Shown piece by piece: positions 26,886 to 34,242 of a stretch of DNA of 64,000 nucleotides (within the stretch, counting starts at the first letter, position 1; each line of letters starts with the position of its first letter). A model generated the notes under the pieces. It was not told where the DNA came from. It did not search any database and saw only the letters and a program-made list of their open reading frames with translations. The position numbers and the translations under genes were made by a program. The DNA comes from an uncultured Eubacterium sp. GTDB taxonomy: Bacteria > Bacillota > Clostridia > Lachnospirales > CAG-274. Location of the stretch: contig UQYD01000002.1 in NCBI GenBank assembly GCA_900545305.1, positions 1 to 64,000 on the forward strand. The letters run 5' to 3'.

Positions 26886-27623
26886 TCACTTCCTGTATTC
26901 CGTTTTGAAGTTTTTATCATAGAGTTTACTTAACTCGTAATCGCTACCAAGAACATCGCCTACAACAATAAGAGCAGTTTTTGTAATATTATTTTCCTTT
27001 GCCATATCAGAAAGGTTCGAGAGCTGACCTCTTACAACCTTTTCATCGCTCCAAGTAGCCTTATAAACTATGGCACAAGGTGTATTTTCACTATAGCCAC
27101 CCTCTATTAAGTCATTTTGCACTTTTTCTGTAAGTGATGCACTTAAAAATATAACCATAGTTGCTTTATGAACAGCCAAATCTTTAAGACTTTGACCCTT
27201 TGGCACCGGAGTTCTGCCCTCACATCTAGTAATAATTACACTTTGGGAAACCTTTGGAAGTGTGTATTCTGTCTTTAGTGCTGAGGCTGCACCACAAAAA
27301 CTACTTACACCGGCACAGTAGTCATACTGAATATTTAATTCGTCAAGTATATCCATTTGTTCTCTTATTGCACCAAAAATACAAGGATCACCTGTATGAA
27401 GTCGAACAATATCCTTGTCCGGATTTTCCTTATACACCTGTGCTACCTGCTCTAAATCCATATAGGCTGAATTATACTTTTCAGCCTGTGGGCAATAATC
27501 CAAAAGCTCTGTATTTATAAGTGAGCCTGTGTATATAACTATATCTGCATTTTTCAAAAGTCTTGCACCCTTTACTGTAATAAGTTCCGGGTCGCCTGAA
27601 CCTGCTCCTACAAAATGTACCAT
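26886..27623 (-). CDS. cbiF: Cobalt-precorrin-4 C11-methyltransferase
   Basis: 245 residues of the tetrapyrrole methylase family: VHFVGAGSGDPELITVKGARLL at the start (motif given in part), RLHTGDPCIFGA, and a late VGDVLG. It methylates C11, the step before ring opening by CbiG, whose gene follows directly. Its ATG overlaps the cbiD stop by one base (TAATG). Confidence 0.92.
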   Translation of the reverse strand: MVHFVGAGSGDPELITVKGARLLKNADIVIYTGSLINTELLDYCPQAEKYNSAYMDLEQVAQVYKENPDKDIVRLHTGDPCIFGAIREQMDILDELNIQYDYCAGVSSFCGAASALKTEYTLPKVSQSVIITRCEGRTPVPKGQSLKDLAVHKATMVIFLSASLTEKVQNDLIEGGYSENTPCAIVYKATWSDEKVVRGQLSNLSDMAKENNITKTALIVVGDVLGSDYELSKLYDKNFKTEYRK

Positions 27624-28738
27624 TACTTCAACTCCTTTATTATTTCATCTACACCTGCTGTTTTGCCCAGTATTCCATATTTGTTAGAAAAAACTATGGC
27701 TTCTGCAGGCATTTCGCCACTTCTTTTATTTATATAAAAATATATTTTCTCCATAAGAAGGTCCATTGTTTTTTCCAAAAAACCTTTTTCTTTCAGTATA
27801 TCAATAGCATCATCAGTTGTAACTGCCTTTGCCACTTCCTTCAGTGTTTCTAAATCTGCTCCAACCTTTAGCCCACAAGTTACAAGGGTTTCTATTCTGC
27901 CGTCAGCATTATGGGAATGAGTGTTCATAATACCACAGCCTAATTTTGCAAACTTGCCTATATGACCAATAAGCAATATTTTTTTACACTTATTTTCAAC
28001 GCAACAATCAATGGAAAAGCCTATAAAATTGCTGGATTTCACCATATATTTTTCTTTCAGCCCGTAGTTCTTAAAGGCGAAAACCTCTCCATAATTTCCT
28101 GGTGTAAGCACAAGAACATCACTATTTTGCCTTTTCATTGATATTTCAAGTTTTATAGTTTCCTTGAGAGCATCATCACTCATAGGTCGGACTATTCCTG
28201 TAGTACCCAGTATTGAAACACCCCCTACAATGCCTAGCTGGGGATTCATAGTTTTTTTAGCTATTTCCTCGCCCTCCGGTGCAAAAACAGTAGCTTTAAG
28301 TCCACCATAGTATTCGAAATTATCTGCCACTTCTCTCAGATTTTCTTCAATACTCTTTCTGGGAACAGAATTAATTGCTGCTGCTCCAACAGGCTGGTCC
28401 AATCCTTTCTGTGTAACTCTGCCTATGCCTTTTCCTCCGTCTACAACAAACCCCTTTGGTATTTTCTCCACCTTAGTATAAATAAGCATACCGGAGGTTA
28501 CATCAGGGTCATCACCACTATATTTTTCAATAGCACAAAGGGCATAGTTTTCTGTTATTTCCTGCTGTTGTAACTTAAAAATTACTTTTTCTCCAGAAGG
28601 TGTAATATATTCAATTTCAGAAATTTTATTTTGTGACAACAACATATAGGCTGAAGCCTTTGCTCCGGCAGAAGCACAAGAGCCTGTTGTGTAGCCACAT
28701 TTCAGCATTTTGTTATATGCGTATACTGTTTCTGCCAA
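27623..28738 (-). CDS. cbiD: Cobalt-precorrin-5B C1-methyltransferase
   Basis: 371 residues, the family length. Begins with the diagnostic GYTTGSCASAGAKA and contains GVSILGTTGIVRPMS and HIGKFAKLGCGIMNTHSHNADGR. It methylates C1 in the anaerobic pathway. First gene of the operon, with AGGAGGTGTAA before its ATG. Its leader is too short for a cobalamin riboswitch. Confidence 0.93.
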   Translation of the reverse strand: MAETVYAYNKMLKCGYTTGSCASAGAKASAYMLLSQNKISEIEYITPSGEKVIFKLQQQEITENYALCAIEKYSGDDPDVTSGMLIYTKVEKIPKGFVVDGGKGIGRVTQKGLDQPVGAAAINSVPRKSIEENLREVADNFEYYGGLKATVFAPEGEEIAKKTMNPQLGIVGGVSILGTTGIVRPMSDDALKETIKLEISMKRQNSDVLVLTPGNYGEVFAFKNYGLKEKYMVKSSNFIGFSIDCCVENKCKKILLIGHIGKFAKLGCGIMNTHSHNADGRIETLVTCGLKVGADLETLKEVAKAVTTDDAIDILKEKGFLEKTMDLLMEKIYFYINKRSGEMPAEAIVFSNKYGILGKTAGVDEIIKELK

Positions 28739-28766
28739 ATTTACACCTCCTAAAACATCTTATTTC

Positions 28767-28795
28767 ATTTTAGTATAATCCCTATACAAAGTCAA
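28767..28795 (-). promoter_or_regulatory. Promoter of the cobalamin operon
   Basis: TTGACT (28795-28790), 17-base spacer, TAAAAT (28772-28767) on the minus strand. The transcript would start about 22 bases before cbiD. Confidence 0.65.
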
Positions 28796-28815
28796 ACAAT
28801 ATAAGTGATTTTTTA

Positions 28816-28844
28816 TTGCCAATTAATAAGCAATATGGTAGTAT
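28816..28844 (+). promoter_or_regulatory. Divergent promoter for the phosphotransferase gene
   Basis: TTGCCA (28816-28821), 17-base spacer, TAGTAT (28839-28844). It is back-to-back with the cbiD promoter, with 20 bases between their -35 boxes. Confidence 0.5.
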
Positions 28845-28871
28845 AAACATAAAATTTTACAGGTGATGAAA

Positions 28872-29807
28872 ATGTTTGAAAATATAGAAAATTTGAATAA
28901 AACAGCCTCTATGGCAGTAAGTGCTTTCGGAGTAGAGGGGAAAGCAGTTTTTGTGCAAATAAGTGAAAATGCTACCTACTTTATTTGCCAAAATAACAAG
29001 CCTATATACACACTCAGAATATGCCGACCTAATTACCACACTTTTGAAGAATTGGAAAGTGAAATACAATGGCTATTAAACATTGACGATGTAAACATAT
29101 GTAAACCTATTTCAAAAAATGGGGAATATGTCAAAAAAATAAATGACTGTTATTGCACTATGTACAAATACATTAATGGTATTGCTGATGTAGAAATAGA
29201 GGGCAATGAAAATCTATATATAGAAATAGGGCGAATTGCCGGACTTTTACACAAGAACACTATTGAAAAGCCTTTTAAGGCTATACGACCTAAGTGGTCA
29301 ATGGAAAATCTTATAGGTAAAAATGGTCTTTGGGGAGATTGGCGAAAAACTACTGTTTTAAACAACCCACAAAAAGATATTGTTGAAAAGGCGTGTACCA
29401 AAATATATGAAAAAGTAGCAAATTACAAAACTGACAAATACGGACTTATACACATTGATTTAAGACTTACAAACATAATTGTGGGTAAAACTACTGGTGT
29501 AATAGATTTTGATGATTGTGGCTATGGATATTTTATGCAGGATTTGGCATCTAGTGTCAGTTTTCTTGAAAACAGTCCCCAGTTATCCACATTAATTGAA
29601 AATTGGTACAAAGGCTATGAAACAGTTATGCCTTTAGACAGCAAAGATAAGGAAATGGCTAAAACTTTTATACTAGCTCGACAAATTCAGTTACTTGCTT
29701 GGATAACAAGTCATAGTAAAAGCACTTATGTTCAGGGGATTGATAAAGATTTTCCAATAAAATGTTTTATTAATGCCGAAAAATATTTAAAATTCGGAGA
29801 TTTTTAA
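28872..29807 (+). CDS. APH/choline-kinase-like phosphotransferase
   Basis: 311 residues of the protein-kinase-like fold: Brenner motif LIHIDLRLTNIIV (HxDxxxxN, about 195-207) and the metal-binding VIDFDDCG (about 212-219). The group includes homoserine kinase II, CotS-type spore coat kinases and aminoglycoside kinases; substrate cannot be read. Three starts are possible (GTG 28863, ATG 28866, ATG 28872); the last has AGGTGA at the best spacing. It diverges from the cobalamin operon and ends at two tandem terminators. Confidence 0.75.
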   Translation: MFENIENLNKTASMAVSAFGVEGKAVFVQISENATYFICQNNKPIYTLRICRPNYHTFEELESEIQWLLNIDDVNICKPISKNGEYVKKINDCYCTMYKYINGIADVEIEGNENLYIEIGRIAGLLHKNTIEKPFKAIRPKWSMENLIGKNGLWGDWRKTTVLNNPQKDIVEKACTKIYEKVANYKTDKYGLIHIDLRLTNIIVGKTTGVIDFDDCGYGYFMQDLASSVSFLENSPQLSTLIENWYKGYETVMPLDSKDKEMAKTFILARQIQLLAWITSHSKSTYVQGIDKDFPIKCFINAEKYLKFGDF

Positions 29808-29820
29808 TAATAGGGTATAC

Positions 29821-29850
29821 AAAAAGCTGTCGTGAAAACGACAGCTTTTT
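29821..29850 (+). terminator. Terminator after the phosphotransferase gene
   Basis: AAAAAGCTGTCGT pairs perfectly with ACGACAGCTTTTT around GAAA, with a U-run. Confidence 0.9.
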
Positions 29851-29860
29851 TTGACAAAGA

Positions 29861-29890
29861 AAAAAACAACCAGCGAACGGTTGTTTTTTT
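29861..29890. terminator. Second, bidirectional terminator
   Basis: AAAAAACAACC pairs with GGTTGTTTTTT around AGCGAAC, with A- and U-runs on both sides. It can serve the BofC-like gene from the other side, though that gene ends 230 bases away. The stretch between (29893-30123) shows no gene. Confidence 0.75.
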
Positions 29891-30123
29891 CTAAAGAGAA
29901 GGTATTTTTATGGGGTTTACAGTTTAATAACATATGAGGGATGTATAAACTGTAATGTGAAAATATTTAGGGGTTTTTCACAATGCTTATTATAACAAAC
30001 AAGTCTAAAAAAGTGTTCACAAATATAAAAAAAATTATCATATTTTTTCTGTCTAATTTACACAAAATTCGTAAAAAAACAATGTTTTTACAGAAAAATT
30101 TGACATTTTTTAACAATTTTCTT

Positions 30124-30663
30124 TTAGCTCTCTAAGTCCTGTAAACAAAGGTATAAGTGAGTATCCCCATCTATTTCCTTTCCACTGACTACAGATTTTC
30201 TTTCATCATCATTTAATGATGCCACAGGTGTAGAAGTTACCTCTTTTAAAACTCCACTATCTTTATAATAAACTGCAACATATCCGTCTTTTTCTCCCAG
30301 TATATAATGTTGGGAACTTCTTCCTTTTTCTGACCTACTAAAAACCACCCTTAATGGACTAAATTCGTCCATTTGCCACGATGGATAAGCCGATTCCATT
30401 CTGTCTCTCTGCCAGCCATACATATAAACAGGGGCAATAACTTCTCTTGTATCGCTAAATCCGTCCTCATAATTTGATACAAAAGTCAAAACCGTATTTC
30501 TGCCTACACTATTTCCTGTATCTGATTTTACTTCTAAAGTTTCTCCTGTAAAAAGAGAATTATTATCCTTTGCTCTTTCAAAATTGTAGACCCATATTCC
30601 TGCCGATATAGCCGAACAAAGGGCAACAAGAACTATCAACCAAACAATAGTCTTCTTTTTCAT
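30124..30663 (-). CDS. BofC-like membrane-anchored protein
   Basis: 179 residues. One N-terminal membrane helix (about 7-26) and an extracytoplasmic domain. Its last 75 residues read like a BofC C-terminal domain: GEKDGYVAVYYKDSG, then L-K-E-V-T-STPVASL, then a final LCLQDLES. In Bacillus BofC restrains the SpoIVB protease in sigma-K checkpoint control. This suggests a spore former, but BofC-C proteins in clostridia also occur outside that role. Single gene. Confidence 0.55.
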   Translation of the reverse strand: MKKKTIVWLIVLVALCSAISAGIWVYNFERAKDNNSLFTGETLEVKSDTGNSVGRNTVLTFVSNYEDGFSDTREVIAPVYMYGWQRDRMESAYPSWQMDEFSPLRVVFSRSEKGRSSQHYILGEKDGYVAVYYKDSGVLKEVTSTPVASLNDDERKSVVSGKEIDGDTHLYLCLQDLES

Positions 30664-30671
30664 AAAACCAC

Positions 30672-30698
30672 CTCTAAAGAATTATTGACACTTTAGAG
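30672..30698 (-). promoter_or_regulatory. Inverted repeat covering the ribosome binding site of the BofC-like gene
   Basis: CTCTAAAG (30672-30679) and CTTTAGAG (30691-30698) are perfect complements with an 11-base loop. On the minus strand the second arm runs into the AGAGGTGG ribosome site, so folding would reduce translation; it could also be an operator. Confidence 0.45.
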
Positions 30699-30714
30699 AA
30701 AAATATACAAAGAA

Positions 30715-30742
30715 ATCCCCTAAAATAGACATTTTAGGGGAT
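30715..30742 (-). terminator. Terminator after the AraC-type regulator
   Basis: ATCCCCTAAAAT pairs with ATTTTAGGGGAT around AGAC; a U-rich stretch follows on the minus strand. Confidence 0.75.
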
Positions 30743-30789
30743 AAACATTTTTGAATATTCACATTAAATGCAAGCATTTCTTGCAATAC

Positions 30790-31620
30790 TTATACATATT
30801 CCTGTCTTTTTCTGTACTGTAAAGGAGAAACTCCCTTTATTCTCTTAAATACATCTCCAAAGTAATTGCTATCGTTAAAGCCACTGCTATAGGCAATTTC
30901 AGTAATAGAAAAACCTGTATTTAAGAGCATATCACAGGCGTGCTTTATTCTCAAGGCAAGGAGATATTCCTTAAAGCCAAAGCCTGTTGTTTCCTTAAAC
31001 TTTTTAGAAAAATATGTATCACTCATATTAACATAAGATGCTACATCTTTTAAAGTAACGTTTTCCTTATAGTGTTCTACAATATAGCTGGCTGCCTTTT
31101 GTATAACCTTATCTACACCCTTTAAATCCTGAGGAACAGCAAATGTAGCTGCTCTTTTAAGTCTAAGGTAATTTACTAATATAAGTCCTACAAAGTTTTT
31201 AATCTGTATAGAATTAAATTCATCATTGGTATTAAGGCAATCCCCAATACCGTTCATACAGACCTCTACATCTTTTCTTCTGTTAAGTGGTACATTAACT
31301 ACACCTGTTTCCATCATTTGGCTGAACTTTTCCTCGCCAAAAGTTTCTATGAAAGGTGATATACACTCGTCTGTAAAACGAATACAAATACGTTCAAAAT
31401 CCTTTTCTGAGCCTTGTGTAACGTGGTGCATTGCATTTTTAGGAATAAGCATTAAATCTCCCTTATTGAGATTGTACAAATTGCCATCAGCAAAAATACG
31501 TCTGCTACCACTTAATAAGTAATAAAATTCATATACGGAATGGTAATGTTCCTCACTACCATAAGAAGCCTCTAGTTTTCTTCTCGAATAAACAACTGGG
31601 TCTGCACTACTAATATACAT
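30790..31620 (-). CDS. AraC-family transcriptional regulator
   Basis: 276 residues. N-terminal cupin/AraC-binding domain (about 15-150; HYHSVYEFYYLLSGSRRIFADG and KGDLMLIPKNAMHHV) and a C-terminal double HTH (about 175-272; VTLKDVASYVNMSDTYFSKKFKE and ITEIAYSSGFNDSNYFGDVFKRIKG, given in part). Such regulators usually sense sugars and control a neighbouring uptake or hydrolase operon, but no such operon is adjacent, so the target is distant or lost. Confidence 0.9.
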   Translation of the reverse strand: MYISSADPVVYSRRKLEASYGSEEHYHSVYEFYYLLSGSRRIFADGNLYNLNKGDLMLIPKNAMHHVTQGSEKDFERICIRFTDECISPFIETFGEEKFSQMMETGVVNVPLNRRKDVEVCMNGIGDCLNTNDEFNSIQIKNFVGLILVNYLRLKRAATFAVPQDLKGVDKVIQKAASYIVEHYKENVTLKDVASYVNMSDTYFSKKFKETTGFGFKEYLLALRIKHACDMLLNTGFSITEIAYSSGFNDSNYFGDVFKRIKGVSPLQYRKRQEYV

Positions 31621-31711
31621 TTTTCTTCACCATCCAACAAAAAATCTGTACTTTTATTATATTACACTTTAAATTTCTGTCAAGTACATATTTTTTGGTT
31701 TTTTCTAAATT

Positions 31712-31885
31712 TTATTTAAACTGGTTTGATTCTTCATCGTAAAAATAATTGATATTTTCTAATTTTGTATATACTTCTTCCTTTGTTATATTAAAAGCTG
31801 AACAGAAATCATCAATATTTGAGTAATTATCTCTTAGCTGTGTATTAACATAACTTAAAAACATAATAGGGTCTTTAGGTAACAT
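31712..31885 (-). CDS. DUF4250 small protein
   Basis: 57 residues, MLPKDPIMFLSYVNTQLRD at the start and DEESNQFK at the end. This matches the small DUF4250 family of Lachnospiraceae-type clostridia (MLPKDP-(M/I)-LLS-(Y/F)-VN-(T/M)-KLRD pattern). Function unknown; the middle (about 22-45) looks like a small helix-turn-helix with a NITKEEVYTKLENI recognition-like segment. AGAGAGG lies before the ATG, 15 bases after the DUF5662 gene, so the two are one operon. Confidence 0.75.
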   Translation of the reverse strand: MLPKDPIMFLSYVNTQLRDNYSNIDDFCSAFNITKEEVYTKLENINYFYDEESNQFK

Positions 31886-31900
31886 TTTAAGCCTCTCTTT

Positions 31901-32431
31901 TTATTTCATTTTTCTAATATATTTAAAGGTTTCCTTTTCGCCTTTTTCTGAAAGCATAGTAAGTAAAAGTTCTATCTTTTCAGCTGTTTTAGGGTGTATT
32001 TTTCTACAATCTTTTCTACCGTTATAGTAATTCAAGGCATAGCTGTCGTTATAGTTTTTGCCACCATAAATTTTAGATGCTGCCACTCTGTCGCAAAACA
32101 TTTCCTTTACATATCTAAGGGGCATTTCCACAGGCTCTAACTGGTGGGTTTTATTGCTATAGTCTGTCCAATATTCAAAATGGTGTTTATTTCTGCCTTT
32201 ATGGTGCATCCACGCATTTGAATAGCCATATATTTCTCTAGCTCTCTCGTTAGGACTTCTTGTACCTTGATAAAACTTCATACCCTCTACAAATTCAGTA
32301 GGAGAGTATTTTGACAAATCGTGAAAAAGACCTTGCCAAAGTATACCGGCCTTTGCACAATGATAAATTACCTTGTGTCTATGGCGTGTAATTGTTATAA
32401 AATGGCGTACTGTATTCTTTAATATACCCAT
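31901..32431 (-). CDS. DUF5662 family protein
   Basis: 176 residues. Basic N-terminus (HFITITRHRHKVIYHCAK), LFHDLSKYSPTEF with an HD pair (about 36-44), HHKGRNKHHFEYW, and YVKEMFCDRVAASKIY. The spaced His/Asp residues look like a metal-binding HD-type hydrolase core, but activity is unproven. DUF5662 proteins are common in gut Firmicutes. First gene of a pair with DUF4250; AGAGGTGATTAG precedes the ATG. Confidence 0.75.
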   Translation of the reverse strand: MGILKNTVRHFITITRHRHKVIYHCAKAGILWQGLFHDLSKYSPTEFVEGMKFYQGTRSPNERAREIYGYSNAWMHHKGRNKHHFEYWTDYSNKTHQLEPVEMPLRYVKEMFCDRVAASKIYGGKNYNDSYALNYYNGRKDCRKIHPKTAEKIELLLTMLSEKGEKETFKYIRKMK

Positions 32432-32573
32432 CTAATCACCTCTTTGCTATACAGAGTTATTATAAACATTTTGGTGAAAATTGTCTACAGCAAAAATTTA
32501 AATAATCTTTATTGTTTTAAAAATAGATATGTGCTATAATATACAAAAATCATAATTTAAAAGGAGTTTTTTT

Positions 32574-33596
32574 ATGAAATTTAGAAATATTGCTGCAATT
32601 ACTATTGGCACTATAGCTATGGCTACTACTACTTTTTGTGCCAGTAATATAAATGTTACATTAAATGGACTTGCTATTTCTTTTGGCGATGCTAAACCTG
32701 AAATTATAAATGGCAGAACTATGGTTCCTGTAAGAGGTTTATTTGAAAAAATGGGCTACAGCATCAAGTGGGATAGTGCTACAAGAACTGCAACTCTTAC
32801 ATCAAACGAAAATACAATTACTTGCTCTGAAACTAAGCTTACTAAAACAGACAAAGAAACTGAACAGACTACAACTGTTCAAAGTGATGTACTTCCTCAA
32901 ATTGTAAACAACAGATTTTATCTTCCTTTAAGAAGTGTTGCAAATGCTGCTGACTGTAATGTAGATTGGGATTCTGCATCTAAAACAGTTAAGATTTCTT
33001 ACATTAGTGAAGCTATGAGCAACGGTAGTGGAAGTATAAATTCTTCAACTTCTTCTAACAAAATAACTTCTTCAACTACAAAGAAGGAAAAGACTGAAGA
33101 AGAAAAAATGGAAGCTCAGGCAACATTTATGAACCCAGAAGGTGACATTACTACTTCAGCTGATACATATTTTAAAACTGTATTCCCATTACTTCAGCAG
33201 TTAAAGACTGACTGCTTAAGTAGCAACAATCCTGTTTTTGAAGTTTTCTATGACCGTAATTCAGACAGTTCTATTAGCAGTACAGAAAAGAATTTTGTTA
33301 AGGTCTATGCCGACATAGACAAAATAAATGCTGTTTCTGTTCCAGCCGGTCTTGGAAATATCAACACTGTAATTAAATCATATGTTAATACAGTTCAGGA
33401 TTGCTGTCAGCTTTCTATTGATTCTGCCAATGGCAAAATCACTCCAGAAGAAACTGCAACAAAAGCAAAGGCTTTAGCTGACCAAAGAAGAAACACTTCT
33501 TATGACTATGCCGACATGGTTTACAAATACTTCCAGAGTGTAGATGTTCTTTGGGAATCTGTTTACGGCGATTACATTTTAGACCTTTTAAGCTAA
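32574..33596 (+). CDS. Secreted copper-amine-oxidase N-domain (stalk) protein
   Basis: 340 residues. Signal peptide (about 1-22, ending TFCAS), a two-half Cu_amine_oxidN1 domain (about 23-143; INGRTMVPVRGLFEKMG, VNNRFYLPLRSVA, WDSASKTVKI), a Ser/Thr/Lys linker (about 150-180) and a helical C-terminal domain (about 185-340). Same module as the protein at 25148-25849 but with a different C-terminus. It converges with the YtaF/MntP gene, leaving one base between stop codons. Confidence 0.8.
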   Translation: MKFRNIAAITIGTIAMATTTFCASNINVTLNGLAISFGDAKPEIINGRTMVPVRGLFEKMGYSIKWDSATRTATLTSNENTITCSETKLTKTDKETEQTTTVQSDVLPQIVNNRFYLPLRSVANAADCNVDWDSASKTVKISYISEAMSNGSGSINSSTSSNKITSSTTKKEKTEEEKMEAQATFMNPEGDITTSADTYFKTVFPLLQQLKTDCLSSNNPVFEVFYDRNSDSSISSTEKNFVKVYADIDKINAVSVPAGLGNINTVIKSYVNTVQDCCQLSIDSANGKITPEETATKAKALADQRRNTSYDYADMVYKYFQSVDVLWESVYGDYILDLLS

Positions 33597-33597
33597 T

Positions 33598-34161
33598 TTA
33601 ACTGAAAAAGGGTACTAATTTATACAAACCAATTATCATTATAATAAGACCGGAAATGAGAGTGATACAATTCACTCTTGTTTTCAGTCTTATTTTTTTT
33701 GACATTATTATTCCACCATATAGGAAAATTATTTGAAAAAGTGTAACTAAAATAGGTAGTACAACTGAATTTTTACCAGATGCCCCATAACCTAAACATA
33801 CACTAACACTATCTACACTTAATGCAAAGCCTGTAATAATAGCTTCCACAGGCTCTATTATACGTGAATTATCTATATCTATTTTTTCAGGGTGATTTAT
33901 AACATCTTTCGCTCCGTCATCACTATCACATATGAGCCAAATTCCCAGCCCAACTAATATAAATGCTCCCAGACTTTCTCCAATAGGCACAAGACTAAAC
34001 ACAATTTCACCTAAAAACAAACCTCCACCTACAGTTAAAAAGCCAACAGCCGTCATAAGGAAAAGGGAATACAAAGGAATTTTTATATCTTTCATACCAA
34101 AAGAAAGCCCAAAAACTACAGCATCGGCAGAAAGGGCAACTGCAAGAAAAATTACCTCCAC
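33598..34161 (-). CDS. MntP/YtaF-family membrane protein
   Basis: 187 residues with about six membrane helices in two LysE-like repeats, each with an Asp in a SADAVVFGLSFG or SVDSVSVCLG motif (about 12-22 and 112-122). These residues carry cation in the Mn efflux pump MntP; the length and sequence favour the sporulation-associated YtaF branch. GTG 34161 was preferred since AGGGAGG lies 8 bases upstream; GTG 34170 sits too close. A P-type cation ATPase is divergently transcribed, so metal traffic is plausible. Confidence 0.7.
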   Translation of the reverse strand: MEVIFLAVALSADAVVFGLSFGMKDIKIPLYSLFLMTAVGFLTVGGGLFLGEIVFSLVPIGESLGAFILVGLGIWLICDSDDGAKDVINHPEKIDIDNSRIIEPVEAIITGFALSVDSVSVCLGYGASGKNSVVLPILVTLFQIIFLYGGIIMSKKIRLKTRVNCITLISGLIIMIIGLYKLVPFFS

Positions 34162-34242
34162 AAAAATCACCTCCCTATATTTTATGTAACAGTAATAAAA
34201 ATGTTATTTACTGAATAGGCTTGTATTAAGGAGGTATGGGTT

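Noticed and set aside
28739..28862. Cobalamin riboswitch before cbiD
   Set aside because: The gap is too short and no B12-box or matching stems were seen.
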